From: Zygnema circumcarinatum
Taxonomy: Eukaryota > Streptophyta > Zygnematophyceae > Zygnematales > Zygnemataceae
Direction: 5' to 3'
Length of the DNA: 64,000 bases
Assembly (NCBI GenBank): GCA_037447605.1
Contig: CM074821.1
Coordinates: forward strand, 1,976,954-2,040,953
Part shown: positions 48,013 to 61,269 of the stretch, piece after piece
How the letters are laid out: every line of letters starts with the position of its first letter
Position numbering within the stretch: position 1 is the first letter of the stretch
Translations under genes and position numbers: made by a program
Notes under the pieces: model-generated
Seen by the model: the letters and a program-made list of their open reading frames with translations, nothing else
Database searches by the model: none
What the model was told of the DNA's origin: nothing

Positions 48013-51000
48013 ATGCTCTCGCGCCTCCTCTGCTCCGGCGTGCCGCTCCCTCCTCCTCCTTCACCCTCCGCGTCTCTCGGCGGCCCTGCCGACACCTCGA
48101 CTTCGAATCTCGCTCCCACTTTTAGGCCCGACCTCAGATTTTGGAGGACTGACAGACACTCTCATTTCACCGGTTTGGGACGGCCGGGTTCACGTCAATC
48201 CTTTTGCGCAATTCAACAATTCAGTGTCCGCAGTGCCAAAACTCTTATTGTTGCTTCTTCTTCGCAAAATGGCAGCGATGAATGTAGCTGCAGCTGCAGC
48301 CGTGACTCGAGAAAGATTTGTCAAACGTCTTGCAGGGCGCAGGAGGATTCGGAGCCTCCTTTGGCTAAGAAAGGAGGGCCACAGTCTGCCCCTGGAACGC
48401 ACGCGGGAAAGTTAGGAAGCAAAATTCTTCTTGCAGTTGCTCTCGCATTGGGATTTGTAGTCGCAAATGCCAGCGCTCCTCGCAGGAGCTTAGCTGTAGC
48501 ATCGCCTCCTGCCACAGCTGTAGAGCTGGAAGTGGATTCTCCAGTCTTCAACAAGGAGAAGCGGTCAATTGAATTCAGCACCTCTGTTGCCACAGTTGAG
48601 GCTGAGGTAGAGAGAATCCAACGGGATCTTTCAGAAACTAGAATGCGACTTGCAAGGCAACAGGACGAGCTTATTCGCAATGCAGACAAGAGGCATGAGC
48701 AACTGCTCGAAGAAATTGCCAGCCTCACTGCTGAGGTAGAGGCTTGTCAGCAACAGGTAGCTGCTCGGAAATCAGAAACGGATGCTGCCAAAGCCTCTCA
48801 GAAACCAAAAGAGATTCGCCGGGCACTTGACGCAAAGTTGAAACTTGTAAAATCCAGCGAACAACAAGCACGCACGAGGCTGGCTGAAGCGCGAGAAAAG
48901 ATATTGGCACTCGAGTCTCAGACAGCTCGGCGAGCTTTTAAGGAACTTCCGGCAGAGATAGCTGCAGAACGGAAGCAATTGCAGGAAGCTCTGATGAAAC
49001 TGAGCTCTGAACAGCATGCTTCTGAAGTGACACGTCAGCGCCTTGTGCAGGAGCTTGTTGCTGTGAAAGATGCTCAAAGTCTGGCATCTGCATTTCAGAG
49101 AGAGGACAGAGCAGGCTTAAATGTGGTGTCAGACGCGCAGGTAAAGCAGCAGGTAAGAAGCAGGCAGGAACAGCTACCCGAAGACCAAGAGGAAGTTTTG
49201 GTGACATGGAAAGGTCTTCCTGGGCTGGCCCCGGGACAGAAAGCACAGGTTCTTCGGACTGCTGCGTCCAAGGTTGCACAGGGCATGCCGGCTGTACGGA
49301 CGCAGAGTGTGAGCAGCTCAGGCGAGATCAGTCAGCTGCCCAACGGGCCTGAAATGGAAAAGGCTCTGGGATGGCTCAAATGGGCGCAATTGGAGAGGCA
49401 AAAGTTGAAGAAACGGCTCCTTGCAAATCCAGAGTTGGCCAGACAGTATGTGGCAGAAAAACAGGTTTGGAAGCTAACAACACCTTTGGGTTTGTGCCAA
49501 ACCCAGCACACAGCACACAGCAGTATTTTGACGCGGTTGACTTACTTCATCTAATTATTCACATTGCCATTAAGGATTGCTTTACTTCGAACGTTTCAGG
49601 AGCACATTGTTCTGAATTCTTGCTTACATTTTAATTGAACATTTTGACTTTTCAAAGTACTTCTCTTCTCTGACTGATTAGCAAACGTTGGAATGGATGG
49701 CAGGCTGTAGTCTTGGCGGCTCGGGACCGAGTGATGGCTGAGACATGGCTAGATACCAAGGCCAAGCGTTGGGAGATGTCTTCGAAAGCTGCCTTGGACG
49801 CTTTGGAGCACCGCCTCTTAGCTGAGGTCTGCATGCGGCAAGATAAGCTTGCAATGTGGATAAAGCTGAAAGCTGATACACGTTATTTCTTTGTCGACCT
49901 AAAACCAATAGCAGCGGCGCTTCAGGATGCAGGCGGCACCGAACTTTTAGCCCTGCAGATGCGTGCCATGGGTGTACCGACCACTGTTGAGCTCATGTGG
50001 ATACCGTTTCGGGACTGGAATCCATCGGTTCTGATTCAGCTTCCAGGGAGGGTAGCTTGGTGGGGCCTGAAAGAACTTTGGAATTTACCACAAGTGCAGC
50101 AAGTCTGGCCCTGGTACCGCAAGATAACTCAGGGGGCTGCCGAAGAGATATTTCTGCGTTTCATCTTTCCAATCATGCCACATCCAGTAAGGGTGCTTGT
50201 GGGCTTGGAGTACTCTAGCAGTGGTGAGGTGACTGAAAGCTTCATGGCTATCATGAGCTGGCTCGCAGAGGCAGAAAGACGTCTAGCAGTTCGGAATGCG
50301 GAGAGTCAGTGGCCTTGGTGGATCACACTACCTATTCGTTCTGCAGTAGGTGGATACCCACTTTACTACGTGGTGCTCCCTCCCCTGCGTTTTTTACTTC
50401 GTCAACTGTTGCCCGTTCCAATCAAGGACAATGAAACAAAATACAAGCAGAAATTGAAATGGAGGTTTATCGAGTACTGGGTCAACAATCAAGTGGACAA
50501 TTCGAAGGAGGATGACCCTATTCGACGGGCATTTGATAACCTGAAGGTGCTGTGCCTCGTCTGCAGCTAAAGCCAAGCCATGCATAAGTTTTACATCTGG
50601 GAAAGTCGAGAGTAATTTTTTGGCCTTTTGAACTCCGAGTAGATCCTTATCTAGTTTTGAGAGAACCCTAATCATAGACGTTATTCTTGGGTCGGACAGG
50701 AATATAAAATACCTGACTAAAATCCTTGCCGTATTCAGTTCAACGATTTGCACGATTTGCTATTGCCGTGCTGGAAGCATGCTATATTCTCAAAGTAGTC
50801 TTTTCCCTCGTGTCGTCCCTACTTAGAGAAAAGCCATTTCGTCATTTTATGCCTTTGTCAGCATGCTCCTGCCAGTATTCACTGTTCATGCGAAATTAAG
50901 TATTAAAGTTGTCAGTTTTGGTTTGGGATGAGCGTCATGCGTGCAGCGTGTTCGTCGGCCGGAATTGCGTTTTTCTGAGCTGGTGGGATTGGAGGCCATT

Positions 51001-54000
51001 GAAGAGGAGGTTGATGCCATTGTTGGCTTCCTTCGCAATCCCGGTCGCTACAAGAAACTTGGGGCCCGCCCTCCTCGAGTGCGCCCATGATCCTTTCTTT
51101 CATTGCCACAGAAACGTTAGTGGAAGAGAACCTTTAGTTGTGCTCTGACAATTTGCAGCCGAAGCCTTTTACATAGATTACACTTTCTACCACGCAGTCG
51201 TTCTGTAGACTGCCTAATCGACAATTGCTTTTGCAGGGAGTGCTGATAGCCGGACCATCAGGATCGGGAAAGACAACACTTGCACTTGCAATTGCAGCAG
51301 AGGCCGGTGTGCCTCTTGTGGAGGTTGGAGCGCGGGATTTTGATCGAGGGGAGTTTGTAGGGCAAGGGGCTGCCAGTGTGCGTGAGCTTTTTAAGATGGC
51401 GCGGGAAACGGTACGCATCCTTCACAGACTTGCCGTGAACTGCGCATATGCCACAGACAGGAGGGTAGAGTAGAGTCTCCTTATAGTGCAAGGAGCACCC
51501 GCAATTGCTAATTTTGCGTTTACACAGCATCACCTGTCCTTCAGTTGGTTGGCACAATTTGGGTACGCAAATGACAAAATGAGGAACAGCTCTTCTAGAA
51601 CGTTGGTTGATTGCGTAATTAACAGGATAAAATGTGACGGGGAGCGCAGGCACCAGTTATCATTTTCATAGAGGAGTTCGATCAGTTTGCTGGCGTGCGA
51701 GGGTCCACAATTGACGCTTCAAGACAGGAAATGGAGAGCATGCTTAATCAGGTGCTCGTGGAGCTTGATGGGTGAGCTGCCCTTCATTCGTTTACTCCAG
51801 TGCGGCAACTTTTCCTCCGTAACTAGAGTACTGGATCGTGCGAGGAGCATCACTTAGTAAAACGTAAAGCGTTTTCTGCATCCGTACCCTGTAAAGTCAT
51901 GGTTTGACCAGGAACGGTATCAACATAGAACCTAGCAATAGTTCCAAATTTGTCGGCTATCAGGGTTGTAGGAGCTATCAGTGTCAATAGTCCTGAGTTC
52001 AAGAGTGTTCTAAATCATCAGTCGGTCAAGCTGCAGGGACACTTCCATACTTCCATTGCTTACTCATGCTTACCCCGTAGGTGAAAGGATTTTTTTCTGG
52101 CAGGTTCGAGACGCAAGAGGGGGTAGTTTTACTTGCAACCACAAAACGACCATGGGCCGTTGATCCTGCGTTGAGGCGCCCTGGACGCATGGATCGCCTT
52201 TTGGAATTGCCGTTGCCGAATGCTGCTGAGAGGGAAGCCATACTGCTCAGCGTGGCAGACCGGACCATGGCTCCTGAACTCCGTGCAGCCGTAGACTGGC
52301 GATCGGTATGCAAGTGCTTTCGTTGTCTTGCCTATTTGGCAGCCAAATGGATGGGGAAACATTGTTCTGTGAAAGATGTCAGCCAATGGCCCTGGCATAG
52401 TGTGTCCACTACTGCGGGTTTGCTATGGGACGACTATCACTTTTTTGGTTTAATCAGAGGCAGTTATGGTCCTCGCAGTTTTCTTACAAGTTCGTCGGGA
52501 GTACACTTTCTGATACGCAGGTGGCGGAGCAGACCGGGCTAATGCTGCCGCCCGAGTTGAAGCTTGTCCCGGATGCTATTTTCAGAGCAGCTGCCAGTGT
52601 GAAACGGCATGACAAGGATGAGCTTCTAGGGATTATGAATTCTCTGCAGGTATAATGCTGTAATTAAGTTTTGATCTTTATCGTCAAGGATGTGGTAAAA
52701 AATGTCAGCAATTAAACGTCCACACCAACAGTTGACTGGGAGGACCTTATGTTGGACTGAGGCCTGACACTATATCCTTGATGCCATGTCAGCTATATCA
52801 TCGACTTGTTCCGAATTTCCTGCGGCGCACCCAGCCATTTCAAAACTGGGAGCGAAGTCTTGTGGCGTGGCTGGGGTTAGAAGTTACGTCAGACGACATT
52901 CGACAAATTCTGAAAGTGCTTGACTTCACTCGCCTCTCTCGACCTGGTCTAGAGCTGGAGACTCCGAATATTCCGGTGAGCTTCTTTTGCTGCCACCTCA
53001 TTCGAGTGAATGAGTCCTTTCTAAGATTATGTATTGAAATGTTGAACAGTATGATCGAGGTTAGTTAAGGCTTGAGATGTTCATGACGCGAAGACTGGGA
53101 GGCATTGGAGGGTGCAGTGGACCCGCGATTACAAGTATCCTCATGCTGTTTGGGCTGCTGGGCGTGGCCTGCTGGCAGCTCTGCTGCCAAGTTTCGACGC
53201 AGTGGAGAATATCTGGCTCACTCCTGAGTCTTGGGAGGTGTGCACATTCACAAGCAGCAAGGGCAAAAGGCACTTTGTGTGCAAGATGGCGATAGCTATG
53301 TGGACAAGCAGGTGCTTCTAGGGCTATTATCTGTGAGGATTTGGATGGTGCTGGCCGGGGTGTGCACAAGGGGGAAAACTTGCAGGGTAAAATTATCACC
53401 CATGATCGGTAGCAAAAGCTTGGCTAACTGATAGCCGGGAGTGGGAGCTGCAGGGCATTGGATTTACTCGCATGCGGCCGGAGCTTGAACCTGGCTTCGC
53501 GGAAACGGGGATTCGAGCAAGGACGCACAGTGAAAAGAGGCTGACATTGCTTTTTGGGTCGCATTGCGCCGCAGTTCTGCTCCTTCCATGGGGTCAAAGC
53601 AACACACTGGCAACGCAGCAGTTGAAGGATGCTCAGGAGGTAAAGGAAACGGAAGAAGTTTTCAGAGTTAGCATTGTCCTATTGAGGTTGGCTGCTGGCT
53701 CTTCCTGGATGAAGGCATTGTTACGTGGAGATATGCTTTTTGGGGTTTTTAGGGGCTGTACTGTACTGTCGGTAGGGCAAATTACGCGAGCGTCTGGCGT
53801 GCAATTTACACGTGCTGGCTGTAATCATGTGCTGTCCTTATTCATTGTTTCTAGTAAAAGTTGTTACATTCTGTCATGCATGTCTATTGTGTCATGATTC
53901 TCAGTCACGTAGTATGCACGAATAGATAATCTGAGCAGTTGCGGATGGAGGAGTGCAGATGTCTGTTTCTATGGTGGTGGAGCAGGGCTGGTCGCCAGAT

Positions 54001-55142
54001 GGCAGCCCCATGATATACAAAACACAGTCTGCGGTCAGTTGCCTTATTCCTATTGCCTAACAAACCCGATATCCTCAGGTTGCCAGAGTTAGTCAGTATC
54101 ATCAAATTATGTGCACAAAACTCGCAGTTTTCCCCGATTTGAAACGTCTCGCAAGGTGTGCAGGAGCGAATGGTGGACATGGGATATGTGCATGCAGAGG
54201 AACTCGAAGGGAGAGCACGGAAGGTATAGTGGTTACACTTCTATTTATCCAGAAGGAACGGTTGCAAAAGTTGATGTCAAGTATACAAAGACTGGAATTG
54301 CTGAGTGAGAATAGATTATTCTCCTTAGACATCACAAAAGCACAGAGATGAAGCAATCACGCAGATACCAGTATAGCCAGAGAGAAGCATCTTTCACAAA
54401 AACTGGGAACAGGAAGCAGACACTGAATAGTACACAAAACGCCTAGCTTTCAAGGGCTCTTGCTCGTTTCTGTTTTGTGAGACTGAAGCAACGAATAGTG
54501 TTCCATGGATCACTATTGGAAGTGCTGCTAGGCAAACTTTGACTGTCCATGTCTGGGATGGGTTATTGAGGACAGCTCTATGAGCAGGCAGCTGAAAGGG
54601 CCGGTGAGATATTATCGCGGAACAAGGCGTCATTGGAGGCTTTGGTGGAACATCTGTGCACATACGATGCTATAGACGAGGAGGTAAGCTGCGGTGCCTG
54701 CTGTGGTAGTCTAATCGAGGAATCTTGAGCTTTCAGTCTGTAGCAGAATTCCTCCTGCTTAAAATCATATCATGACGTACAGACAAATGGAAACCTATTT
54801 ACGTTTTTGCAGGGCCTACAGCAGCTGCTGAAGGAGACGGGTGCCACACCCGAGGAAGGGCCATTTGAGCTCATTCCATACCAGCCACCCACGGTGGGTA
54901 CAGGCCTGCTCTTCTGCCGGTGCTGGTTTCACCGAAGGTTCATCTGCCTGCAGAAGGGCAGCAGGAGCTAGGAGGATTTTCTTTAAGCTCACAGTTAGGA
55001 ATGCCTTTCACATGAGCAGAAGTGATGGGCCAGATCCACTCGTTTCTAACATATGGTCAGGACTGCATGGCTGTGCTTGCAGAATGGCGGTGGCAGAAAT
55101 GTGCCCACATGGCGGAGATTGGCAGAGCCCATAGCCACGTAG
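48013..55142 (+). CDS. FTSHI5: FTSHI5-type plastid AAA protein, protease-inactive FtsH homologue
   Basis: FtsHi proteins are AAA ATPases of the plastid inner envelope that lost FtsH protease activity. They form the Ycf2/FtsHi import motor, and FTSHI5 (ARC1) is essential. Fifteen exons join in frame to 1,308 residues: 48013-49464, 49704-50546, 50947-51078, 51237-51410, 51650-51771, 52104-52305, 52521-52649, 52793-52975, 53118-53237, 53454-53639, 53959-54033, 54164-54223, 54576-54683, 54813-54893 and 55083-55142. Order: transit peptide; hydrophobic helix (ILLAVALALGFVVANAS); long coiled coil, about residues 175-350; envelope-domain tryptophan motifs; AAA domain with Walker A GPSGSGKT, a Walker B-like IIFIEEFDQFAGVRG, and second region TTKRPWAVDPALRRPGRMDR; then the protease-like domain, where LFGSHCAAVLLLP replaces the HExxH zinc site. 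It is longer than Arabidopsis FTSHI5, mainly N-terminally. FTSHI4 is a less likely label. Confidence 0.88.
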
Positions 55143-55497
55143 TGGTCCGGTTTCTTTGGCATCGCGGATGACGGTCTGCTCCAAAAGAATTATAATGTGG
55201 TTTATTAGGCAGCACAGATCAAATCAATAAATGTTAAACTTCACCATGTTTCAGTTCCTGGTATTTTCCAGGCAACATGAAAAGGCAAAAAGGTCATTTT
55301 TCAACATCTCGAAAGGTTCTAAATTTGGTATTGAGCGGCACCTCACTTTCAGCGTACATTAGGAGAATCTTGCAACCAAAAAGGTCTACAATGTCATGTA
55401 TTGAATGGACCAAGAAAATCTGTCTATTATCCTCAGGTTTAAAAAAAATGCCTTGCAGATACTCTAAATACGAAGGAACCAATGTTGATTTCAATCA
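55143..55497. terminator. Shared 3' end zone of FTSHI5 and TerC
   Basis: The two genes converge with 355 bases between stop codons. AATAAA on + (55226-55231) suits FTSHI5, and AATAAA on - (complement of 55201-55206) suits TerC. The transcripts would then overlap at their 3' ends. Signal use is inferred. Confidence 0.45.
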
Positions 55498-58400
55498 CTA
55501 CTCATCTTTACTAAGGTCGTCCTCCTTGGGATATCTGAAACTGAGAAAAACTCCGGCACCCAACACACTTGCCACGACGGCGAGAGACACTTCCGTAGAG
55601 ACTCCAAATCCTGACGACAAAGGAAAAAAAAGGCGAGTCTATCAATTCCCGTTTTCCTTTCCCTTTATGAATTTTCCTCTGCACAATCTTGTTGCTACGA
55701 CATACTTGGTCTGACAAAAGATGCAGATGCTGAACGCTAACACATCCCAAAAGAGAACAACCATGTTTGCCAAAGCTTTTATTCGCTCCCCTGGCACATT
55801 GACTCAGAGACCCTTGACGAAGATGTAAGGGACAAGAATGAAGAATCACAAGGTAAACGTTAGAGACAGACTCCATCTTTCCAAAGCTATGTGATTCGGC
55901 AATATTGTATCCATAGCCAGATTGTTTTCAGTCTACCAACTTCAATGCCACGCTGCATTCTATCTCGCAGTAAAAACAGGCATTTTGTTCGCTGGGATCG
56001 TTATTGGAAAAAGCCAGTTTCACACAAAAACTCAAACAAGAAATGAGCCCATGGAGCTGAGGTCCACTCACCAAAAAAGTCCGCCACCATCTTCGATCCA
56101 ATGAAGCCGAGGACTAGCGCTACTGACGGCTGCAGGCATGAGTAGCAGCTAGCTTTCAGCATACTATCAAGCAGCAAATTCACAGCTTCACAAACGAAAA
56201 CGATCACAAATACATGATAGCGCAATCTCCTGACTTGCTCCATTCATGCTCTACCGGACTCTGGCTCCCTCTGGCTCATCCGTCCAAGCATTGCATTTAG
56301 CAGTCCTTCAAATGACACCTGTGCACGTAAGGTAGGATCTATCGGCTGTCATGTCCGTGGCGGCGGGACCGCAGGTCAGGATTGGAGGAATGAGTCAGCT
56401 CAAGGAAGAAGCCATACCTGCAAGTAGTGGAGTTCACCCATGCTCGTGGAGACAAGGAGATACAGCGACCGCAAACCTGTAGCAGCCGCCAGATGGCCAG
56501 TGGCAGCCCCCCCCCTTGCGGTTCAGAAGCGTTAACAACGTCCACTCTCCTTCTCCACAGCAGACAACCCAAGTTTCAATGGCTGGTTGTCCCAGTGTCC
56601 CAATGAAATCCTAAAATTTACTGAAACTTGGAGCACATTCCCTTTCTAACAAAAAATGTTAGCCAGGCTAAAAATTCCTTCTAAAAAGGAAATGATGACA
56701 ACCAGACATGCATTTCAAAAAGCCATAAAATATCAGCTTTGTTGAACCCTCTTGACGTCATCATCCTTCACTGTTCTGACGAGCAGCCATTTTCTTTGTC
56801 AAAAAACACGGCAACTATCAACTTGCTGCAGGACATGTTGAAAAGACCCAGAACTTCGGGATGCCAATGTGCTTTCTCTTTAGATAGGCATCTCAGGCGT
56901 GAAAACTCACCCAAAATGGCAAAAATATTGGATGAAAAAACGATAAATGGGTCTCGTGTCACCCCAAAAACAGCAGGGATGGAATCAACCTGGTATTCCC
57001 CAGTTTTCCATTCCCATCCTTTTCAGATCACAACGGGAAGGGCAAGGCCACGGAATTGGTACGCAGAAGGCTCGCAAAGCGGTAAAGGAAGCAAAGAATT
57101 AAGGGAATACCACAGAAGCACCAGGAAAAGGGCAGGAAAAAACATACGGCAAATACTAAATCGGAGAGTTCGACCACGGAAAGAGTTAGCAGAAGGGGTG
57201 TGGCCTGCAAGCGATGGTAAAGTAAACATCAGTGGTCTCATACTAAGCACCATGCCCTTCTTAACAGCAAATTCAATTGAGAATCTGCAGTATCAATCTG
57301 CAATCTGGAATTTTACTTCCCCTTTGACCGAATCTAGATTTCACTGGACAAAGTTGCATTTCGAAGTGGAGGCAACAGTTTCTGAACCTTTTGCACTCCA
57401 TCCACAATGGTGTAGAATTTGTTGCCATCATAGGAGCCTGCAAAAAACCATTGTGCAACAAATTGATTATTGGACGATTTAGCAATGCACTAGAACTAGA
57501 TTCGGCACATATTTTAAGAGCATCAACCAAACAAAAACGGCAGCGAGGAGGTGACGGCAGAAGAAAACTACAAAGCAGTGCTAGAAATCGCATTCGACTG
57601 TGAAAGAACTAAAATCGATAATTCAGAATGAACGGGTTTGCCTGGAAATAGGCTACGGCAATTGATAAAACAAAGAAACGTCATGCGTGGCCAGTACTCG
57701 TGTCCCATATCATATCCTGTATTTGGAGGCTATGCGGTTACTAAGAAAAACAAACTAGAATCGAGTGCAGCCCGACTTTAGACCAAAAAGAGGTACACAT
57801 GCTCCCCAAGTGTTCACATGCACCAACCACTCTCCAATGTCCACCAAAGCAATCAGGCAAAAAAATTACTTGTGACCGGAATGAAGCGTTGACAAAGCTT
57901 CACCAATGTATTGTTGGAGAGGTCCTCATCACCATCATCGCTATCTGCAAGCAACTGTCCAACACACAACAATCGCTCAAAAAATAAAGTTCAACGCAAA
58001 AGCACAATTTGCAGAATCACGGTTCAAGCCAAAAAAGCGTTTACTGGCTTCTACATACATTGTTTGGTGCTTGCTGTAACCCCTAAAGTTGCTCATGCAA
58101 AATAAGAAACGTCAAGAGGCACACAGTAACTGAAGGCAGAACCATCACTGGTAGACCCAGATACAACCACACCGAACATCTATTGAAATACGCCGCTGAC
58201 CTCTAACAGTCGTGGGTAGGCTCCAAACGAACAAGAAATGGTCGTTTGATGGGCTTTGAAAAACGTGTAGCCCCTTAAAATAGGCAGATGCTCACTTCGG
58301 AAAGAACCAAGGGAGCTTTGCCTAAGTTGAAGAGAGGGGCCGGCCTATTGACGGAGAGCCTTGAGAAGTTTCACCTTATATGATGAGAAGAGCAGAATGC

Positions 58401-61045
58401 CGGCGAAGACAAGGTTGATGGCTGCAAAGGCCTGTCAAAGATCAACACAATGATACACACACCATGGCGGACCATTTGTCTGTCAGTTTCATGGCATAAG
58501 CGCACGCAGCCTCCCAGACATCAGCTGTCTCAGCTCACCTGAACGCCAATGAGGAGCATGCAATGCACATAAACATTTACACCATTGAACATCATCAGTG
58601 GCTGAAATCAACCTCAATGGTGGCCACTCCCAAGCCAATCATAATGCCTCGAAACACCACCGCTCCCGCCAAGCCATATGTGAGTACTCTTCCCTGAGGC
58701 CCCCCAAAAAGTCCAAAAAGCCCAGCATTGGCCTTGTCTTGTCTTGTGTTGTTTGTCTGGTCTTGTCTTGTTACGTGTTTGCACACAAAGCAGCTCACAA
58801 GTTCCCTCAGCCAAAAATAACATGGAAAGGTAATTTTCAAAAGCATAAAATATAACTCTGAACTATCCTGTCCTTGGAGGCAGCTGAGACTTTCACCTGT
58901 ATCCCACCTGAAAGGCCAAAGGAACTTTGAAATAGTTGAAGATGAGGACGAACACAAGCAGGTTGTCCACAGAGAGACTTTGTTCCAGAAGATAACTGAA
59001 CCAATGGAACAGGGGACAGTACAATACAAATTCAAGAGCTCACTCAGTGCTGCCAATTAGCCTTATCCTGGTAAAGCTCCCAACTTTCACACATCCATAT
59101 TTAATTTTGATTCGTGAACCGTCCGTTCACTTCGAATTGATTTCAATAAAGGTCAAGGACTAAACATTGGACTCACCCTGCAAAAAATTCTGATGCTTTT
59201 GAAGGACCCTCGGTATAGCCAATACCACATCCAAAAATTAAAGCTGAAGTCACCTGCCATCCAAGGCAAATGACGTCTTCTTTCAGTAACTCACAGTTTG
59301 AAGCACAATAAAGACAGGCTCTTTTGCAGTAAAAACACTTTGACATGAAGTAAAAGAAAGAATTATTGACGAAGGACACGCATGTAATGGCTTAAACTAA
59401 GACAAGATTCCAGCACAGGAGCAGCAGACCCAGATTGCCACAGTTGTCAAAGCCTGTTGTCGATCCTCTGGCTGCAACTCCTGCTCCCTTGGAAGCTCCC
59501 CTACGGAGGAGACAGTCTGGGCTGCAACTTCCACCCCCTTCTCCACTGCATCTACAACTATGGCTGCCTCTTCCACCACTGCCTCCTTCACTGCCTTTAC
59601 ACCGTCCTTCACGGTGCTCAATAGCTCTGGCTCACGCTCTGTATCAATGATAGGCAGTGTTGTGCGATTGGTGGTTGCAATATCTTCATCTTCTTCAGCC
59701 GCGGGATGAGGCTGGCTGGCTTTACTGTTGCCTGAAGATTGCTCCTCTATGGACACTGCGAAGAATCACATTTACACCTTGCGTGAGGAGAAAAATGGAG
59801 GCGGGTTTTTGAGAAAATGAAGGTAGTAGAACTCTAGAGAATTCAAAAGGAAAACCTGCACGTACAGAAAGGAATGTGTACGTTGAGGTGTCAGCAGACA
59901 CGCCAACAGAAGCAGCAAACAATAGCAATCACTGATAGGACGGAGGTGCGAGTAATGTAGGCAAACACAACCAAGTATACACCTGCAAAAAACATCACAT
60001 GGGATGAACGAACATTACAGACTTGCTCGACCGTTAATCACTCAGCTTCACATGTTGCTAACACGGAAGCCTTATCAACCAGCATAGATTGCTGTCTCTA
60101 AGAGTAAACAGATAAGACGGTTACATGCAACACCTCCACCCAAATCTGCATGCCGTACAAACCTGCAGTTTCGCCGTGCCGGTTGTGAGCCGCAACGTGT
60201 TTGAGGGGCTGTGGAGAAGCGGCATACGCAACGGAAGGCCATGCTGCGCCCCGCACCTGCTGCGGATGCAGAGTGCAGATGAATCTCAAAATATGACAGG
60301 AAGTGGAAAGAGAGGGACAAAAAAAAAGTCCATTTGAGCAGAAAGTTCCCCGTGAATTCCTTCCCGGCACGAAAGCGTCGGCTGATTTTGTAATCATGAA
60401 AAAATCAGAATATGGTTGCACAGAAATAAGGCCCATTTTTTAACCTCTAATGAACATCTCTTCGTCGCAAACCTCTTCTGGTCTCACTGTGCCTTCCCTA
60501 CACTCTGTCTCCTATTTTTTTATATTTCCTCTTTATCTAATTACCCTCGCTTCTGGCCTTCCCCGTTCAGTTCCAGCTATGGCTCTCAAGGTCTGAGCCA
60601 AAGTACCCATTCAAAAGGGACTTATAATTCAGGTTCGCTTCTTGTATTCATAGTACGGAACGAGGCCGAACATCACTGATTTTTTCACTATTTTCAAGAA
60701 TGCATTAAAAATATTCATTTAACTGGTTTTACATTTTAATATGAGAGCGCAAACGTGCTTAATTTTCCAAAGACAGATGGCCAGCTCATCTCCATATCTC
60801 TAAAGGCTCAGATTTCTCTATGAACACGGCAGTATGTGGGTGCCTGCACAGGAATGAGCACTCACAGCGCTTCCAAGATGGCGCGCGAGTCCGCGGTGGT
60901 CAACAGGAGCAGCCCCGATCCGCCACGAGGACGCCCCCTGCTGCGGGCGCGCGAGGCCCGTCCCGGCAGCGGACTGCGCGTCCAGGCGTCGCCCCCCTGC
61001 GGCGGAAGAGGCGGCGAGAGCAGCAGTGCCGGACGCGGCAGCCAT
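55498..61045 (-). CDS. TERC: Plastid TerC-family integral membrane protein
   Basis: Plant TERC (PDE149) is a thylakoid membrane protein needed for thylakoid formation and insertion of photosystem II core proteins. Fourteen exons join in frame to 469 residues: 61045-60866, 60259-60163, 59755-59417, 59243-59177, 58995-58908, 58693-58613, 58431-58375, 57954-57870, 57437-57388, 57204-57148, 56989-56911, 56476-56418, 56129-56072 and 55610-55498. The first two exons are an Ala/Ser/Arg-rich transit peptide. The third is acidic, then starts the first helix ([12 protein letters not shown]). The TerC core follows: [131 protein letters not shown] and [20 protein letters not shown]. The acidic helix residues in SVDN and VELSD/VDS fit metal-site positions of the family. 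Confidence 0.92.
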
Positions 61046-61269
61046 GGCTCCGCCCTCCTCCTGCTCCTGCTTCTCCTCCTGCTTCTCCTCCTCCTCCTGC
61101 TCCTACACGCACACCCCACAGGCAGCGGAGGACGCAGGTTCTGGCCCCCGCTTCGGGCTGTGCCGCCCGATACGGTACGGTATGATACGATACGCCTGCG
61201 ATACGCGGTCCGAGCGAGTTGCCGTTGGGCGGGAGAGAGCGGAGTGGAGAGAGGGAGAGAGGGGAGGCT
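61046..61269. promoter_or_regulatory. Candidate bidirectional promoter, TerC/APC7
   Basis: Only 224 bases separate the divergent start codons. It has CTCCTG/CTTCTC repeats (61057-61107) and a cluster of GATACG/GTACGG steps (61168-61207). Shared promoter use is inferred. Confidence 0.55.
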
